From positions 1 through 39,531 of IMG/VR virus record IMGVR_UViG_3300032291_001217: a DNA stretch of 39,531 nucleotides; one strand, written 5' to 3'. This DNA is from a virus. Under the pieces are notes generated by a model, which searched no databases, was not told the origin of the DNA, and saw only the letters and a program-made list of their open reading frames with translations. Below are positions 15,037 to 22,121 of this stretch, one piece after another. Numbering within the stretch: the stretch's first letter is position 1; every line of letters begins with the position of its first letter. The translations under genes and the position numbers were made by a program.

Positions 15037-15833
15037 AGAATGCTTTCCGTCGAAAAACACAAGTTGTATACACTCTCAAACTTGGGCTCTTCGTCCATTG
15101 ATATCTCTTTCGGGTCCTGATCTTCAATCAACCAACATCTGTACCCAATCTTTCCCATGACCTCCCGGACGTCGCGGTAGCTATGTCCCATTTGGGCTAG
15201 CCCGAAATTGTTTATCTCAAGCGCTACAATTGGAAGATTCTTTTTGAGAAGCTCAATCATTCCGTTCAGCGCCAGGACCTCTGCTCCCTCAACGTCCATC
15301 TTGATAAAATGAACTTTATCAAAAGAATCATAATGATCCAAGGCTATCGAATAGGAAACCATCTTTTGTGGCAAGACCCTGCTCTTCTCGTTAAAACTAT
15401 GCTTCCCGCAATCCCATAGAGAGTGACCACCGTCGTTATCCTGGTTAAGCCAAAAGTATATTGGTTTCGAGTCGTCGGACACGGCCCAATTGTGGGGCCT
15501 TATGTTCTTAAAGTCATTCAGTCCGGCATTCGTTATAAGTCTTGAGTAGTTTTCTGGGTTCATCTCAAACGAATAGACCGATCCGGATTCTCCGACCAAC
15601 TTCGCTGCGATCACGCTGAAGAATCCAACGTGGGCACCAATATCAAGAAACGTGTCTCCACGTTTTAGCTTTTTGAGCATTAGGGCGAATAGTTCGCCCT
15701 CATATGCGACCCCTTGCTCAAGGTGCGAGCCAATAAATTTTTGGCTTACGTTTGAGTAATCTAAAAGTATTTTTACTTTTCCGTCCGCAGCCTTGCCTAG
15801 GTTTATTTCAAATATTTTCGACGTTTCGCTCAC
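15033..15833 (-). CDS. FkbM-family SAM-dependent methyltransferase
   Basis: A 266-residue protein with a class I methyltransferase fold. The SAM motif F-L-D-I-G-A-H-V-G lies at 62-70, the acidic strand end S-F-E-M-N-P at 88-93, and the FkbM signature I-K-M-D-V-E-G-A-E at 177-185. FkbM enzymes usually O-methylate sugars or natural products. The gene is wedged between portal and scaffold and coupled on both sides by ATGA overlaps (15833-15830 and 15036-15033), so it is expressed with head genes. Likely substrates are a host or virion glycan, possibly one built by the two glycosyltransferases at 26442-28147. Its lower-GC, longer style suggests acquisition. Confidence 0.85.
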   Translation of the reverse strand: MSETSKIFEINLGKAADGKVKILLDYSNVSQKFIGSHLEQGVAYEGELFALMLKKLKRGDTFLDIGAHVGFFSVIAAKLVGESGSVYSFEMNPENYSRLITNAGLNDFKNIRPHNWAVSDDSKPIYFWLNQDNDGGHSLWDCGKHSFNEKSRVLPQKMVSYSIALDHYDSFDKVHFIKMDVEGAEVLALNGMIELLKKNLPIVALEINNFGLAQMGHSYRDVREVMGKIGYRCWLIEDQDPKEISMDEEPKFESVYNLCFSTESIL

Positions 15834-17737
15834 ACCATCGGTTGTTGCATGTTTCCTGGCATCTGTCCAGCCATTTCCGGGGGTGGTAGTTGCCCCTGCG
15901 CGCCTTGCAATTGTTCCTGCTGTTGCTGTTTCGCCCTGTTCATTTTCTTGAGCTCGGCAGTAATTGCCCTGGCAGTGTTCGGATCGATCTGTTCCAACGC
16001 CTGCAAGTGCTGATCCAAGTGCTGACCAATCGCCTGTGCTGTAGCCTGGTCAACCTGGCGGAATCCTTTTTCGGCCGCCTGCTGAAAGTCAAAGATGATC
16101 TCAAGATGGGCCCGGTGATCGTCGGTCGGTTTGATCGCAATCGGGAATGCGGTCGTCATCATCGCGGCGAGTTCCTTCGCCTGCTCTTCTCTCTGCTCCT
16201 GTTGGTTCATCATCGGGTCCTGGACCAGGCGACGTACCAAGCTCGGGTCGTCGAGCTCGAGCACAGACTTAACAAGTTCAGCCTGGTTGATGAACGGAGA
16301 CTGACCGAGCAGTTGCATCCGGGCTACTGCCTTCTGAAGCTGGAACTGGCGAGTCTGGAAATCGTACCCGCCCTTCGGCATGATCGAATACTGTTCGTGC
16401 AATGCTTCCGGCGGTACGGTCCCGGTATCTTCTGCATATCGGAAGTTTAGATCCTTCTTGTCGTACTGCAGATAGATCGACCAGCACTGACGGAACAGGC
16501 GACCTAGCGACATGCGGAAAAGACGGTTGCGTAAATCAGCACCCGCGGACCCGGTGTTCACCAACGCTTGAATTTCAGTTGCTGTTTTTCTGGAGCTACC
16601 AGGTTCCGCGGGATTGTTGCCGACGCCAAAGTCGATCGTTCCGACCCTCTGCTCCGCTTCCGCACGCTCGTCGTACATGACGCGCATGAAGTCCATCGGA
16701 GGTGTTGTCATCTGAACAGGCTTAATGCCCTGGGGCAGGATCTGTCCAGGTTGCATCTTGAGATTCGCCATGTTGAGAGAGACAGGATTGTCTGCCTGGA
16801 ACAGTGGACGGTTTGCCAGTTCCAAAAAGTCGAGCATGGAGTTTTTCAGCTTCGCCAGGGTCATCTCATTCGCAGCCAGGATCTCGGCGACCCCGCGTGA
16901 CGAATAGAATCCACCGTTGGTCAACTCATAGCTAAACTCTGTGAAAGGACACTGCTTGTGCTTGTAGGGAAGCACGAAATCTTCACGCACTGCCTCGGTC
17001 GTTGCCAGGGGCGAGTATGTACAAACATTCCACTCGTCGTCTTCGTTCCTGGTGTAGATCTCCCAAAGGATAATCCGGTCCGGGCGAGAGTCGTAGGTGA
17101 TGCCTTCACGTTGGTAAACGGCTTGTTCTTTTTCGGTATTGATCCCCTCAAACTTAGTCCCGCGTCCGGCAATTCTTTTGATAAAGTCTTCGTCCTGGTT
17201 GTAGGCCGCGACGCGCTTGTACTGGTCAACTGACAGGACCATGACGTGGCAGAGGTAGTCGGCGTCGTCTAGGGCAACGGTCTGGTCAGGCACGATGAAC
17301 CTGGTCGGATCGATCGCTTGGAAAATGATCTCCTTCTTGCCCTCGTCCCAAATGGACTTGAGGACGGAGCGACCGAACAAAAGCATGTCGTCAATTAAAC
17401 GAACGATCTCAAATTGGAATGCGGTACGCTCCCGGATCTTGTAGTCGAAGTAGCGTTCCGCGGTAACCGTGAGTGGCGCCAACTGCTGGCGCATAGGAAC
17501 GAATCCGGCGACGACGTCGTTGCCCAGGGCTGAGTTGACGTAGTTGGGTTTGAGACGTTCGATAATACGATCAATCAGCGCGACGTGCATGTCGGCCGCG
17601 GTGGGCCATGGCTTAACCTTCCGGCGCATTCCAAACGTGCGCATCTCATAGAACTGCCTCTGCCGGGCGTCCCATGTCGCACGGTTCTTCAGATCCCGGA
17701 GGATGCGCGTATGAAGTTCGTTATTGATTGGTTCCAT
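15830..17737 (-). CDS. Portal protein
   Basis: A 635-residue portal of the podovirus type. The N-terminus holds R-Q-R-Q-F-Y-E-M-R-T-F-G, then P-W-P-T-A-A-D-M-H-V-A-L-I-D-R-I-I-E-R-L near 43-62, the usual first conserved block. It is followed by F-D-Y-K-I-R-E-R-T-A-F, L-L-F-G-R-S-V-L-K-S-I-W-D, and I-D-P-T-R-F-I-V-P-D-Q. The C-terminal 70 residues are Gln- and Met-rich, as in barrel-forming portals. Twelve copies would form the DNA channel at one head vertex, docking terminase and later the connector. Its start overlaps the lipoprotein gene by 17 bases. Confidence 0.88.
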   Translation of the reverse strand: MEPINNELHTRILRDLKNRATWDARQRQFYEMRTFGMRRKVKPWPTAADMHVALIDRIIERLKPNYVNSALGNDVVAGFVPMRQQLAPLTVTAERYFDYKIRERTAFQFEIVRLIDDMLLFGRSVLKSIWDEGKKEIIFQAIDPTRFIVPDQTVALDDADYLCHVMVLSVDQYKRVAAYNQDEDFIKRIAGRGTKFEGINTEKEQAVYQREGITYDSRPDRIILWEIYTRNEDDEWNVCTYSPLATTEAVREDFVLPYKHKQCPFTEFSYELTNGGFYSSRGVAEILAANEMTLAKLKNSMLDFLELANRPLFQADNPVSLNMANLKMQPGQILPQGIKPVQMTTPPMDFMRVMYDERAEAEQRVGTIDFGVGNNPAEPGSSRKTATEIQALVNTGSAGADLRNRLFRMSLGRLFRQCWSIYLQYDKKDLNFRYAEDTGTVPPEALHEQYSIMPKGGYDFQTRQFQLQKAVARMQLLGQSPFINQAELVKSVLELDDPSLVRRLVQDPMMNQQEQREEQAKELAAMMTTAFPIAIKPTDDHRAHLEIIFDFQQAAEKGFRQVDQATAQAIGQHLDQHLQALEQIDPNTARAITAELKKMNRAKQQQQEQLQGAQGQLPPPEMAGQMPGNMQQPMV

Positions 17738-17981
17738 TGTTCCTTGACCTTACTTCGTATTCTAAATCGTTTATTGTGTGTACTGCGTCGTATGCCCAGG
17801 ATTGAACGTTAGGGGTAGATCTTGTGACCTCTTCAAACCTTGGGTCGTTCAGAAGCCTGTCCGCGTTCCCCGACGTCCTCACCACCGGGCCTACGGTTGC
17901 GCATCCACCAAGCGCTACCACTGAAAGAAGCGTCGATGCGATTCCGAGCGTCAGACCATTCTTTCTTGGCTGCGGACTCAT
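17721..17981 (-). CDS. Lipoprotein, candidate o-spanin
   Basis: An 86-residue lipoprotein. It has a basic N-terminus (P-Q-P-R-K-N), a hydrophobic stretch L-T-L-G-I-A-S-T-L-L-S-V-V-A and the lipobox L-G-G-C. The mature part contains N-D-P-R-F-E-E-V and W-A-Y-D-A-V-H-T-I-N-D-L-E-Y. It overlaps the preceding membrane gene by about 150 bases in another frame, as is typical of Rz/Rz1-like pairs. It would sit in the outer membrane and contact the inner-membrane partner to fuse the membranes at lysis. GTG 17990 is a possible alternative start. Confidence 0.65.
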   Translation of the reverse strand: MSPQPRKNGLTLGIASTLLSVVALGGCATVGPVVRTSGNADRLLNDPRFEEVTRSTPNVQSWAYDAVHTINDLEYEVRSRNNGTNQ

Positions 17982-18057
17982 TGCGCTCACGTTCCCCGGG
18001 GAACAATCCTACAATTGCCTTGAGCAATTCGATGAGTGCGCCGATCCACGAAAACAC
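17833..18057 (-). CDS. N-terminal membrane protein, candidate i-spanin
   Basis: A 74-residue protein with one N-terminal membrane segment (residues 2-19, F-S-W-I-G-A-L-I-E-L-L-K-A-I-V-G-L-F). A very charged region follows (G-E-R-E-R-N-E-S-A-A-K-K-E-W-S-D-A-R-N-R-I-D), then an Arg/Gly-rich tail. The start is GTG 18057, six bases after the holin-like stop. The tail region overlaps the lipoprotein frame, which may explain its odd composition. Coiled coil length is short for an i-spanin, so the call rests on topology and gene order. Confidence 0.55.
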   Translation of the reverse strand: MFSWIGALIELLKAIVGLFPGERERNESAAKKEWSDARNRIDASFSGSAWWMRNRRPGGEDVGERGQASERPKV

Positions 18058-18063
18058 AAAATC

Positions 18064-18225
18064 TTATTTGGCGTCGGCGGCCTTGATCAGTCCGATCCCG
18101 GCGATGATCGCGGCGATGAGTGTTCCGAGCTCAGGCACTTTGCCTGTCTTCAAAAATTCCACCGCTGCCCCAGCGACGGCTACTACGATTGACAAAACTC
18201 CAGTTGCAGTTGTTTTCCAGTTCAT
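18064..18225 (-). CDS. Small two-segment membrane protein, candidate holin
   Basis: A 53-residue protein. Segment one is T-G-V-L-S-I-V-V-A-V-A-G-A-A-V-E-F (about 8-24); segment two is L-G-T-L-I-A-A-I-I-A-G-I-G-L-I-K-A (about 33-49). They are joined by a short loop K-T-G-K-V-P-E. The size and hairpin topology fit class II or pinholin-like holins, which time lysis by permeabilising the inner membrane. A strong AAGGGGG ribosome site lies about eight bases before ATG 18225. It sits between the large terminase and the spanin-like pair. Confidence 0.65.
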   Translation of the reverse strand: MNWKTTATGVLSIVVAVAGAAVEFLKTGKVPELGTLIAAIIAGIGLIKAADAK

Positions 18226-18240
18226 GTTTTATTCCCCCTT

Positions 18241-19800
18241 TTATCCCCCGGCATCCCAACCGGACATTTCTGTGTCCGCGGACGCCTGCTTCATTAGTTC
18301 AAGCAAAGATGGACGCGTGTATGCCATTGTCAAGTCGTAGTCAAGCCCCGCGTTGTCGCATGCCATAACAACTGCGTCGGCCCTGTCCGGAGACGCCACT
18401 CCGCGGGACCGCATTGCGTCTTTCGACTCCAGGCCCAGCTTTCCGCGGGACGTTGCCTGGGCCCTCCTGGTCACTAGCTGGCTTTTGAGAATATCGTCTT
18501 CCGGCAGGATGATATCGCAAGTGTCGATCTTCCGGGCCAGCCTGTGCCACATTTCCGAACCCCTGTTCTGGTAGGCGTCGCTGTCCCTGGCGTTGCCACC
18601 AAAGTTTACCCGGTTCACGGTCCACCCGGCTTCGTTCAGCGCGTCGCACATTGGTAGACCCAGGCCCCCGGCGTCGGCGAATACTTGTTCCGGCTTAACC
18701 CCGGCTTTCTTTAGCTCCATGATGATCCGCCCGACCGTTGCCATCGTATCCCTTTCGCGCCATGTGATCAGTGGGAGGATTCGGTTCCCTTCCCGGATCG
18801 CGATCACGTTCTCGTCGCCACCCGCGGAAAAGTCGATGCCAGCTGCCCTGTCTGTCCCATTAGGGACAGGTGGGTTGTTTACGCAGTTGTCGTAGCTACC
18901 CAGGCTCACGACCAGGCGCTCCTCGCCAAGGTCCATGAATTCCGCCTTGAGCATGGACTGAGTGAACGGACTGTTGACCCCATACCGTTGCTGGATCTCT
19001 GAAATGTATAGCGGACTGATGTGGGGACAGTCCCAGGCAGTTGCCCGGGTCTTTTTCCACAGATCTGCTTCCTTTGTGAAGCATCGGTAGAACTGACCCA
19101 CCGGGGCCCCGGGCGAACTGGCGACCAGGAGGCGGGTTGGTTGGCATCGAAACACTGAAACGTAGATCGGGTCCTGGACGGTCTTGGCTTCGTCAACAAC
19201 GTACATGAGGGGAGCGGTTTCATGGTTTGCAGCGTGGAAACCTTCCGCCCGGCCTGCTGACTCGTTGTCATTGCCTGCTGTAAACCCCAAAATTCGGCTT
19301 ATACGCCCCGAGGCGTGCTTGAAGCGGATTTCCCCACTGGTGACCTCAACCATGTCCCCGAAGGGCCTTAAAAGGGCTTTAATCGCAGGCCAGAGCACAG
19401 ATTCGACCTGGCGATAGACTGACGCGGTAACGACCGACAAAGACTCCTCAAAGCATACCATGTGCCAGACCAGGGCCGGGGCGATGACGTTTGACGTCTT
19501 GCCAGATCCGTTCGCAGCCACTAGCGCGACCCGGCTATAGATCGGGGCCAGGTTATTCATGACCTCCTTTTGCCAGGGGTATAGATTCAATCTGAGCACA
19601 CCCTCCGCGAATCCTGCCGGGGTAGCTTGTTCGTCAACCTTCGATGCCGGGCCGGGTTTCGATGACCCCTTTTTATTTTTAGCCGAATTTCTGTGGGGGG
19701 TCGCGCGCGCGCGCGCGCGGGTGGGGGGCCCCCCGGGGGGGGTGTCGTGGGGGGTCACGATTGTTTGGGGCGTCGTCTCCACAATTTTATTGACTCCCAA
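18241..19800 (-). CDS. terL: Terminase large subunit
   Basis: A 519-residue packaging motor. The ATPase Walker A A-A-N-G-S-G-K-T lies at 95-102 and Walker B L-M-Y-V-V-D-E at 198-204. The RNase H-like nuclease follows: G-I-D-F-S-A-G-G at 321-328, F-A-D-A-G-G-L-G at 374-381, and S-P-D-R-A-D-A-V-V near the C-terminus. It would cut concatemers and pump DNA through the portal. The first 60 residues are a basic, Pro/Arg/Ala-rich extension encoded by an extreme G/C tract (19693-19754). An in-frame stop lies just upstream of 19800. The start is therefore TTG 19800 or GTG 19782, and neither has an ideal ribosome site. Confidence 0.92.
   Translation of the reverse strand: MGVNKIVETTPQTIVTPHDTPPGGPPTRARARATPHRNSAKNKKGSSKPGPASKVDEQATPAGFAEGVLRLNLYPWQKEVMNNLAPIYSRVALVAANGSGKTSNVIAPALVWHMVCFEESLSVVTASVYRQVESVLWPAIKALLRPFGDMVEVTSGEIRFKHASGRISRILGFTAGNDNESAGRAEGFHAANHETAPLMYVVDEAKTVQDPIYVSVFRCQPTRLLVASSPGAPVGQFYRCFTKEADLWKKTRATAWDCPHISPLYISEIQQRYGVNSPFTQSMLKAEFMDLGEERLVVSLGSYDNCVNNPPVPNGTDRAAGIDFSAGGDENVIAIREGNRILPLITWRERDTMATVGRIIMELKKAGVKPEQVFADAGGLGLPMCDALNEAGWTVNRVNFGGNARDSDAYQNRGSEMWHRLARKIDTCDIILPEDDILKSQLVTRRAQATSRGKLGLESKDAMRSRGVASPDRADAVVMACDNAGLDYDLTMAYTRPSLLELMKQASADTEMSGWDAGG
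19693..19754 (+). repeat. Extreme G/C tract: (CG)9 and G-run cluster
   Basis: The plus strand holds a pure (CG)9 run at 19702-19719 and G-runs at 19695-19700, 19723-19728, 19735-19742 and 19749-19754. It also has the self-complementary blocks G6C6 and C6G6 at 19723-19740. The motif GTGGGGGG occurs three times (19693, 19721, 19747). It lies within the 5' coding part of terL, where it encodes Arg-Ala and Pro-rich residues. It could adopt Z-DNA, hairpin or G-quadruplex forms. A packaging-site role is possible but unproven. Confidence 0.85.
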
Positions 19801-19833
19801 ACCCCATGTAATATAATTCTAATATTGGTCGTT

Positions 19834-20514
19834 TCATTTGTCGCACAATGAGTCTTGTACTGAATTCGGCTCGGAAACGGTCTTCGATTGCGACTTCCCA
19901 GCATACTTAATTTTGTTCGCGTTGACCAGGAGCGCCGCGTCGGCCGCGGTAAAATGCACGTTCGCTACTGCTCCTCCAACCTGGACCCTGGACTGCTGAC
20001 CGAAATGCTCCTGGGCCCTGCGCTCGATGCGCCATGCAGCCGCTTGCCAGGTCCCCTTTTCTGCCGCCCTGTCAATGACTTCCAGCGCGCGGGTGATGTG
20101 GAGCGACTCTGCTTTTTTTAAGCGTTCCACAATGTGGGGGTTGGCGGTGAGATATCTTGATAATGTGGACTTTGCGATTCCTAATAGGTCCGCAATCATT
20201 GCATATGGGAAACCTTTGCTGAGTGCGGTCTCGACAATTGTGAGATGCTCGTCGGTAATCTTTGGGAATCCCTTGACGCCGATAACAACGTCCGGGATGT
20301 AGTTCGGAACTTCATTCATGAGCCTGCGCTCTTTGTCCAGGCGCTTCTCATCCACCTTCTCGATTTTCTTTTCGGGAACGCGCAACTTCATGCGCCTCTT
20401 CTTTTGCCTTGGAGCATGACCATGAACATGGTCAGGTTCCCGGATGGGGCTAGAGACTAGATCCTTTGGACTCGTAGTAGTTGGCGAGTCGCTGGAGTTT
20501 CCAGATGCATTCAT
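19834..20514 (-). CDS. terS: Terminase small subunit (HTH DNA-binding)
   Basis: A 226-residue protein directly before the large subunit. Residues 1-75 are disordered and basic (H-A-P-R-Q-K-K-R-R-M-K-L-R). A helix-turn-helix lies at about 99-127: A-L-S-K-G-F-P-Y-A-M-I-A-D-L-L-G-I-A, then S-T-L-S-R-Y-L. After it comes a helical region with A-A-E-K-G-T-W-Q-A-A-A-W-R-I-E-R-R, typical of small terminases and their oligomerising core, then a short C-terminus that would contact the motor. It would recognise the packaging start site. ATG 20514 lies inside the upstream small gene. Confidence 0.8.
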   Translation of the reverse strand: MNASGNSSDSPTTTSPKDLVSSPIREPDHVHGHAPRQKKRRMKLRVPEKKIEKVDEKRLDKERRLMNEVPNYIPDVVIGVKGFPKITDEHLTIVETALSKGFPYAMIADLLGIAKSTLSRYLTANPHIVERLKKAESLHITRALEVIDRAAEKGTWQAAAWRIERRAQEHFGQQSRVQVGGAVANVHFTAADAALLVNANKIKYAGKSQSKTVSEPNSVQDSLCDK

Positions 20515-20647
20515 TGACTAGTGTCTCCCCAACTTCGTCACTGCACTTCCTGTTGCAATTGGTAAGCAACTTCCAGAACGATGAGCATGCTGACTTGAGC
20601 TTAACGTTCTCAGCGATGATCGATTTAATTTTAGCTTCGTCTGCCAC
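20450..20647 (-). CDS. Small helical protein before terminase
   Basis: A 65-residue protein of helical, charged composition with four cysteines (C-S-S-F-W-K-L-L, N-C-N-R-K-C, N-E-C-I-W-K-L-Q-R). GTG 20647 is preferred because GGAGG lies seven bases upstream; TTG 20653 would be too close to that site. It overlaps the first 65 bases of the small terminase gene, so the two are probably co-translated. It is the first gene after the structured non-coding block and may be the first late gene. No family recognised. Confidence 0.6.
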   Translation of the reverse strand: MADEAKIKSIIAENVKLKSACSSFWKLLTNCNRKCSDEVGETLVNECIWKLQRLANYYESKGSSL

Positions 20648-20840
20648 ATGCAACCCTCCCGGTAGTTAGAAAACCCCGCGCCCTGGAACCACTTTCACCC
20701 CTCCAGGGTCGCAACCAACTCCCCAACCAACCCCCAGGAACTGGCTTTCGTGAACGTATTGCATCCAGGCCGACGCGCAAGTCTTTCCGTTTCAGTTTAA
20801 TTTTCTTAATACAATACAGAAAAGGCATATAGTAAAACTG

Positions 20841-20918
20841 AAAAGACCCCGCGGTTGGAGCGGTACCGCTAGCGAAGCGAAGCGGGGGGACTTTAGTCCC
20901 CCGCTCTAACAGGGGTCT
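20841..20918 (-). terminator. Branched stem-loop followed by TTTT
   Basis: On the minus strand AGACCCC opens and GGGGTCT closes a long stem, immediately followed by TTTT. Inside are GAGCGG/CCGCTC pairs, a hairpin built from GGGGGAC (20885-20891) and GTCCCCC (20896-20902) with a TTTA loop, and a palindromic GCGGTACCGC. This could end early minus-strand transcription ahead of the terminase genes. The shape also allows a three-way junction RNA. Confidence 0.5.
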
Positions 20919-20963
20919 GTTTCACCATTCTGTATATATAAGGGGATCGAAATGGTGAAACAG
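20917..20963. repeat. 13-base perfect inverted repeat
   Basis: CTGTTTCACCATT (20917-20929) is repeated in inverted form at 20951-20963. The 21-base spacer contains the AT-rich TGTATATATAAGG. Such a layout suits a protein-binding operator or an origin-unwinding site. It shares one base pair of sequence with the neighbouring branched stem, so both may not form in the same RNA. Confidence 0.7.
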
Positions 20964-20997
20964 TGTAGAACCCGGGTTTAACAGAGTAGGGCGAAAT

Positions 20998-21032
20998 GAC
21001 TGTTTCTAGCCCTTTCGGGCTATGTTTCAGTC
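20998..21032 (-). ncRNA. Hairpin with GAAA tetraloop at gene end
   Basis: On the minus strand TAGCCC and GGGCTA (21007-21022) close a GAAA loop, a stable GNRA tetraloop, with an outer GACTG/CAGTC stem. It spans the stop codon of the gene ending at 21027. It may protect the 3' end of early mRNA or act as a processing signal; no T-run follows. Confidence 0.45.
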
Positions 21033-21233
21033 CAGTTTGATGGGTCGAAACGATGCCACCGGAAGCTCTTTCCCGGCCCAATTCCTGTTCCCTTTAGGCG
21101 CCCCACCCTTCTTACCATTAGCGATCGATGCCTTAGCCTTAGCCTCCGACCTCACCTTGCCGATCCTGGACGCAAATAACGCCACCGGGACCTCTCCGCG
21201 GCAGTGAGGGCATTCAATTGCCCGGCTCACCAT
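21027..21233 (-). CDS. Small Cys-pair protein with basic tail
   Basis: A 68-residue protein beginning with an I-E-C-P-H-C-R-G-E-V-P motif. This is one Cys-x-x-Cys knuckle, half of a zinc ribbon, followed by a basic stretch (A-K-A-K-A-S, then G-K-K-G-G-A-P-K-G-N-R-N). The second half resembles the G-K-K-G-G-R-P-K tails of small DNA-binding proteins. It could be a nucleic-acid-binding regulator that dimerises to bind zinc. The start overlaps the previous gene by seven bases. It is the last gene before the non-coding block. Confidence 0.65.
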   Translation of the reverse strand: MVSRAIECPHCRGEVPVALFASRIGKVRSEAKAKASIANGKKGGAPKGNRNWAGKELPVASFRPIKLD

Positions 21234-21499
21234 GTCCCCATCTCATCGATAAACGCGATCTGCTTATCCCGACGTTCCTTCAGCACTGCCAGGAGCCTGT
21301 CGGTCATGTCGACCTCGAACAGCAGGACGTTCCCGCCTATGCAACTCCCGCATCTGTTTAGATACTTCAAGATCTTGGGCCTTTTGCTGGAGTACTCATT
21401 GATCTCGCAGATTCCGTAGTCGTTACCGGACCGATAATACTTGCCCGGGACCATCTGTTCGAACGTTAATTCACCTTCCTCTTCGGCGTAATACTTCAT
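21227..21499 (-). CDS. Hypothetical early protein
   Basis: A 90-residue protein. ATG 21499 overlaps the stop of a 26-codon gene as ATGA and has a GGAGG ribosome site. The protein is acidic at its start (Y-A-E-E-E-G-E-L-T-F-E-Q-M). It has Y-Y-R-S-G-N-D-Y-G-I-C-E-I and two close cysteines (R-C-G-S-C-I-G-G), and ends with a helix R-L-L-A-V-L-K-E-R-R. This mixed alpha/beta layout was not recognised. It may be a host-takeover protein, judged by location only. Confidence 0.65.
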   Translation of the reverse strand: MKYYAEEEGELTFEQMVPGKYYRSGNDYGICEINEYSSKRPKILKYLNRCGSCIGGNVLLFEVDMTDRLLAVLKERRDKQIAFIDEMGTW

Positions 21500-21576
21500 G
21501 GTTTCCTCCAGTACATTTTCCACATAAACACGGTGCACAGGATGCCGCATGGGGTCAATAGGATTAGTTCAGTCAT
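21496..21576 (-). CDS. 26-residue membrane peptide
   Basis: An ORF of 26 codons: M-T-E-L-I-L-L-T-P-C-G-I-L-C-T-V-F-M-W and then basic residues. It is a single membrane segment with its positive end at the C-terminus. The stop is joined to the next start as ATGA, and a leader closely matching that of the gene at 21773 precedes the ATG. These signals support translation in spite of the size. The role is unknown. Confidence 0.55.
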   Translation of the reverse strand: MTELILLTPCGILCTVFMWKMYWRKP

Positions 21577-21602
21577 GGTTGTTGGTCTTTCTGTGTTTGG
21601 GT

Positions 21603-21773
21603 TTAGTCCCGGGGCTCGAATTGGTCCACCGGGAATACACGGCCGCGCACCTCCCAATCGTCTTCTGTCTTTTGGGTCAGGTCGTCGGCAATCTTCTGCG
21701 CGTTCGCAGCTGAGTACGGACCGCTGGAATCTAGGTTGCGTTTGTTTACTACGTACCATTTATTGTTGCTCAT
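21603..21773 (-). CDS. Hypothetical early protein
   Basis: A 56-residue protein with K-W-Y-V-V-N-K-R-N-L-D-S-S-G-P-Y near its start and a helix A-A-N-A-Q-K-I-A-D-D-L-T-Q-K-T, ending in a V-F-P-V-D-Q-F segment. The compact strand-helix-strand pattern is common in small phage proteins with no assigned role. ATG 21773 is used; the frame to 21833 would run into the upstream gene. The leader (21774-21802) resembles those of the genes at 21576 and 24060. Confidence 0.65.
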   Translation of the reverse strand: MSNNKWYVVNKRNLDSSGPYSAANAQKIADDLTQKTEDDWEVRGRVFPVDQFEPRD

Positions 21774-21805
21774 GTTGGTTGGTCTTTCTTGGTTGGGGTT
21801 GTGGG

Positions 21806-22033
21806 TTAGAGCCATTGGTTGAATGAGTACCACCTGATGTCATTCTTGATCCAGGTCAGCCTCTGCTTCGGGGCGAGTCTTGTGTTCCGGCAGTGCTTGT
21901 ATCCATCCTTGTCGAAGAAGTAATACGATCCATTTTCTCCTTCATGTATCAAGACTCCACAAAACTCTGCAATGGGGGTTAGGATTTCGATTGCCAAGGT
22001 TTCCGTCGTTGTTTGTGTTGCTGTGTTGCTCAT
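21806..22033 (-). CDS. Hypothetical early protein
   Basis: A 75-residue protein. A Thr-rich N-terminus is followed by a compact domain with I-A-E-F-C-G-V-L-I-H-E-G, Y-Y-F-F-D-K-D-G-Y-K-H-C and W-I-K-N-D-I-R-W-Y. The aromatic C-terminus suggests a small folded beta domain. It is separated from the helicase gene by an 88-base gap holding a stem-loop, so it may be separately controlled. No family recognised. Confidence 0.65.
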   Translation of the reverse strand: MSNTATQTTTETLAIEILTPIAEFCGVLIHEGENGSYYFFDKDGYKHCRNTRLAPKQRLTWIKNDIRWYSFNQWL

Positions 22034-22049
22034 GGTTAGAATTTAACCC

Positions 22050-22068
22050 ATCCGCTGGGTTATGTCTA
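22050..22068 (-). promoter_or_regulatory. Stem-loop before small early gene
   Basis: TAACCCA and TGGGTTA form a seven-base perfect stem with a five-base TCCGC loop in the 88-base gap between the helicase stop (22122) and the next start (22033). It could be an operator, an RNA processing signal or a translational control element. No T-run follows on the minus strand. Confidence 0.45.
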
Positions 22069-22121
22069 CAAGTATTTTCAATACAATGCGTAAGTTGTTG
22101 ATATTGAATGAAATACTTTTT

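Larger units (their letters stand above)
20648..21026. other. Non-coding block with four inverted repeats
   Basis: This 379-base stretch, the longest without a convincing gene, separates the early genes from the terminase genes. It holds, from left to right: TTTCAGTTT (20790-20798) inverted at 20835-20843; AGACCCC (20844-20850) with GGGGTCT (20912-20918) enclosing two inner hairpins; a 13-base inverted repeat at 20917-20929 and 20951-20963; the palindrome AACCCGGGTT (about 20969-20978); and a hairpin at 20998-21032. Elements with TTTCA/TGAAA cores recur. It could be a replication origin, a transcription boundary or both. Confidence 0.75.

Noticed and set aside
20631-20828. Minus-strand 65-codon frame in the non-coding block
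   Set aside because: No ribosome site, Arg/Gly/Trp-rich odd composition, and it overlaps inverted repeats and the start of the next gene.
20893-21081. Minus-strand 62-codon frame across the hairpins
   Set aside because: It runs through the structured repeats and the end of a supported gene; no ribosome site.
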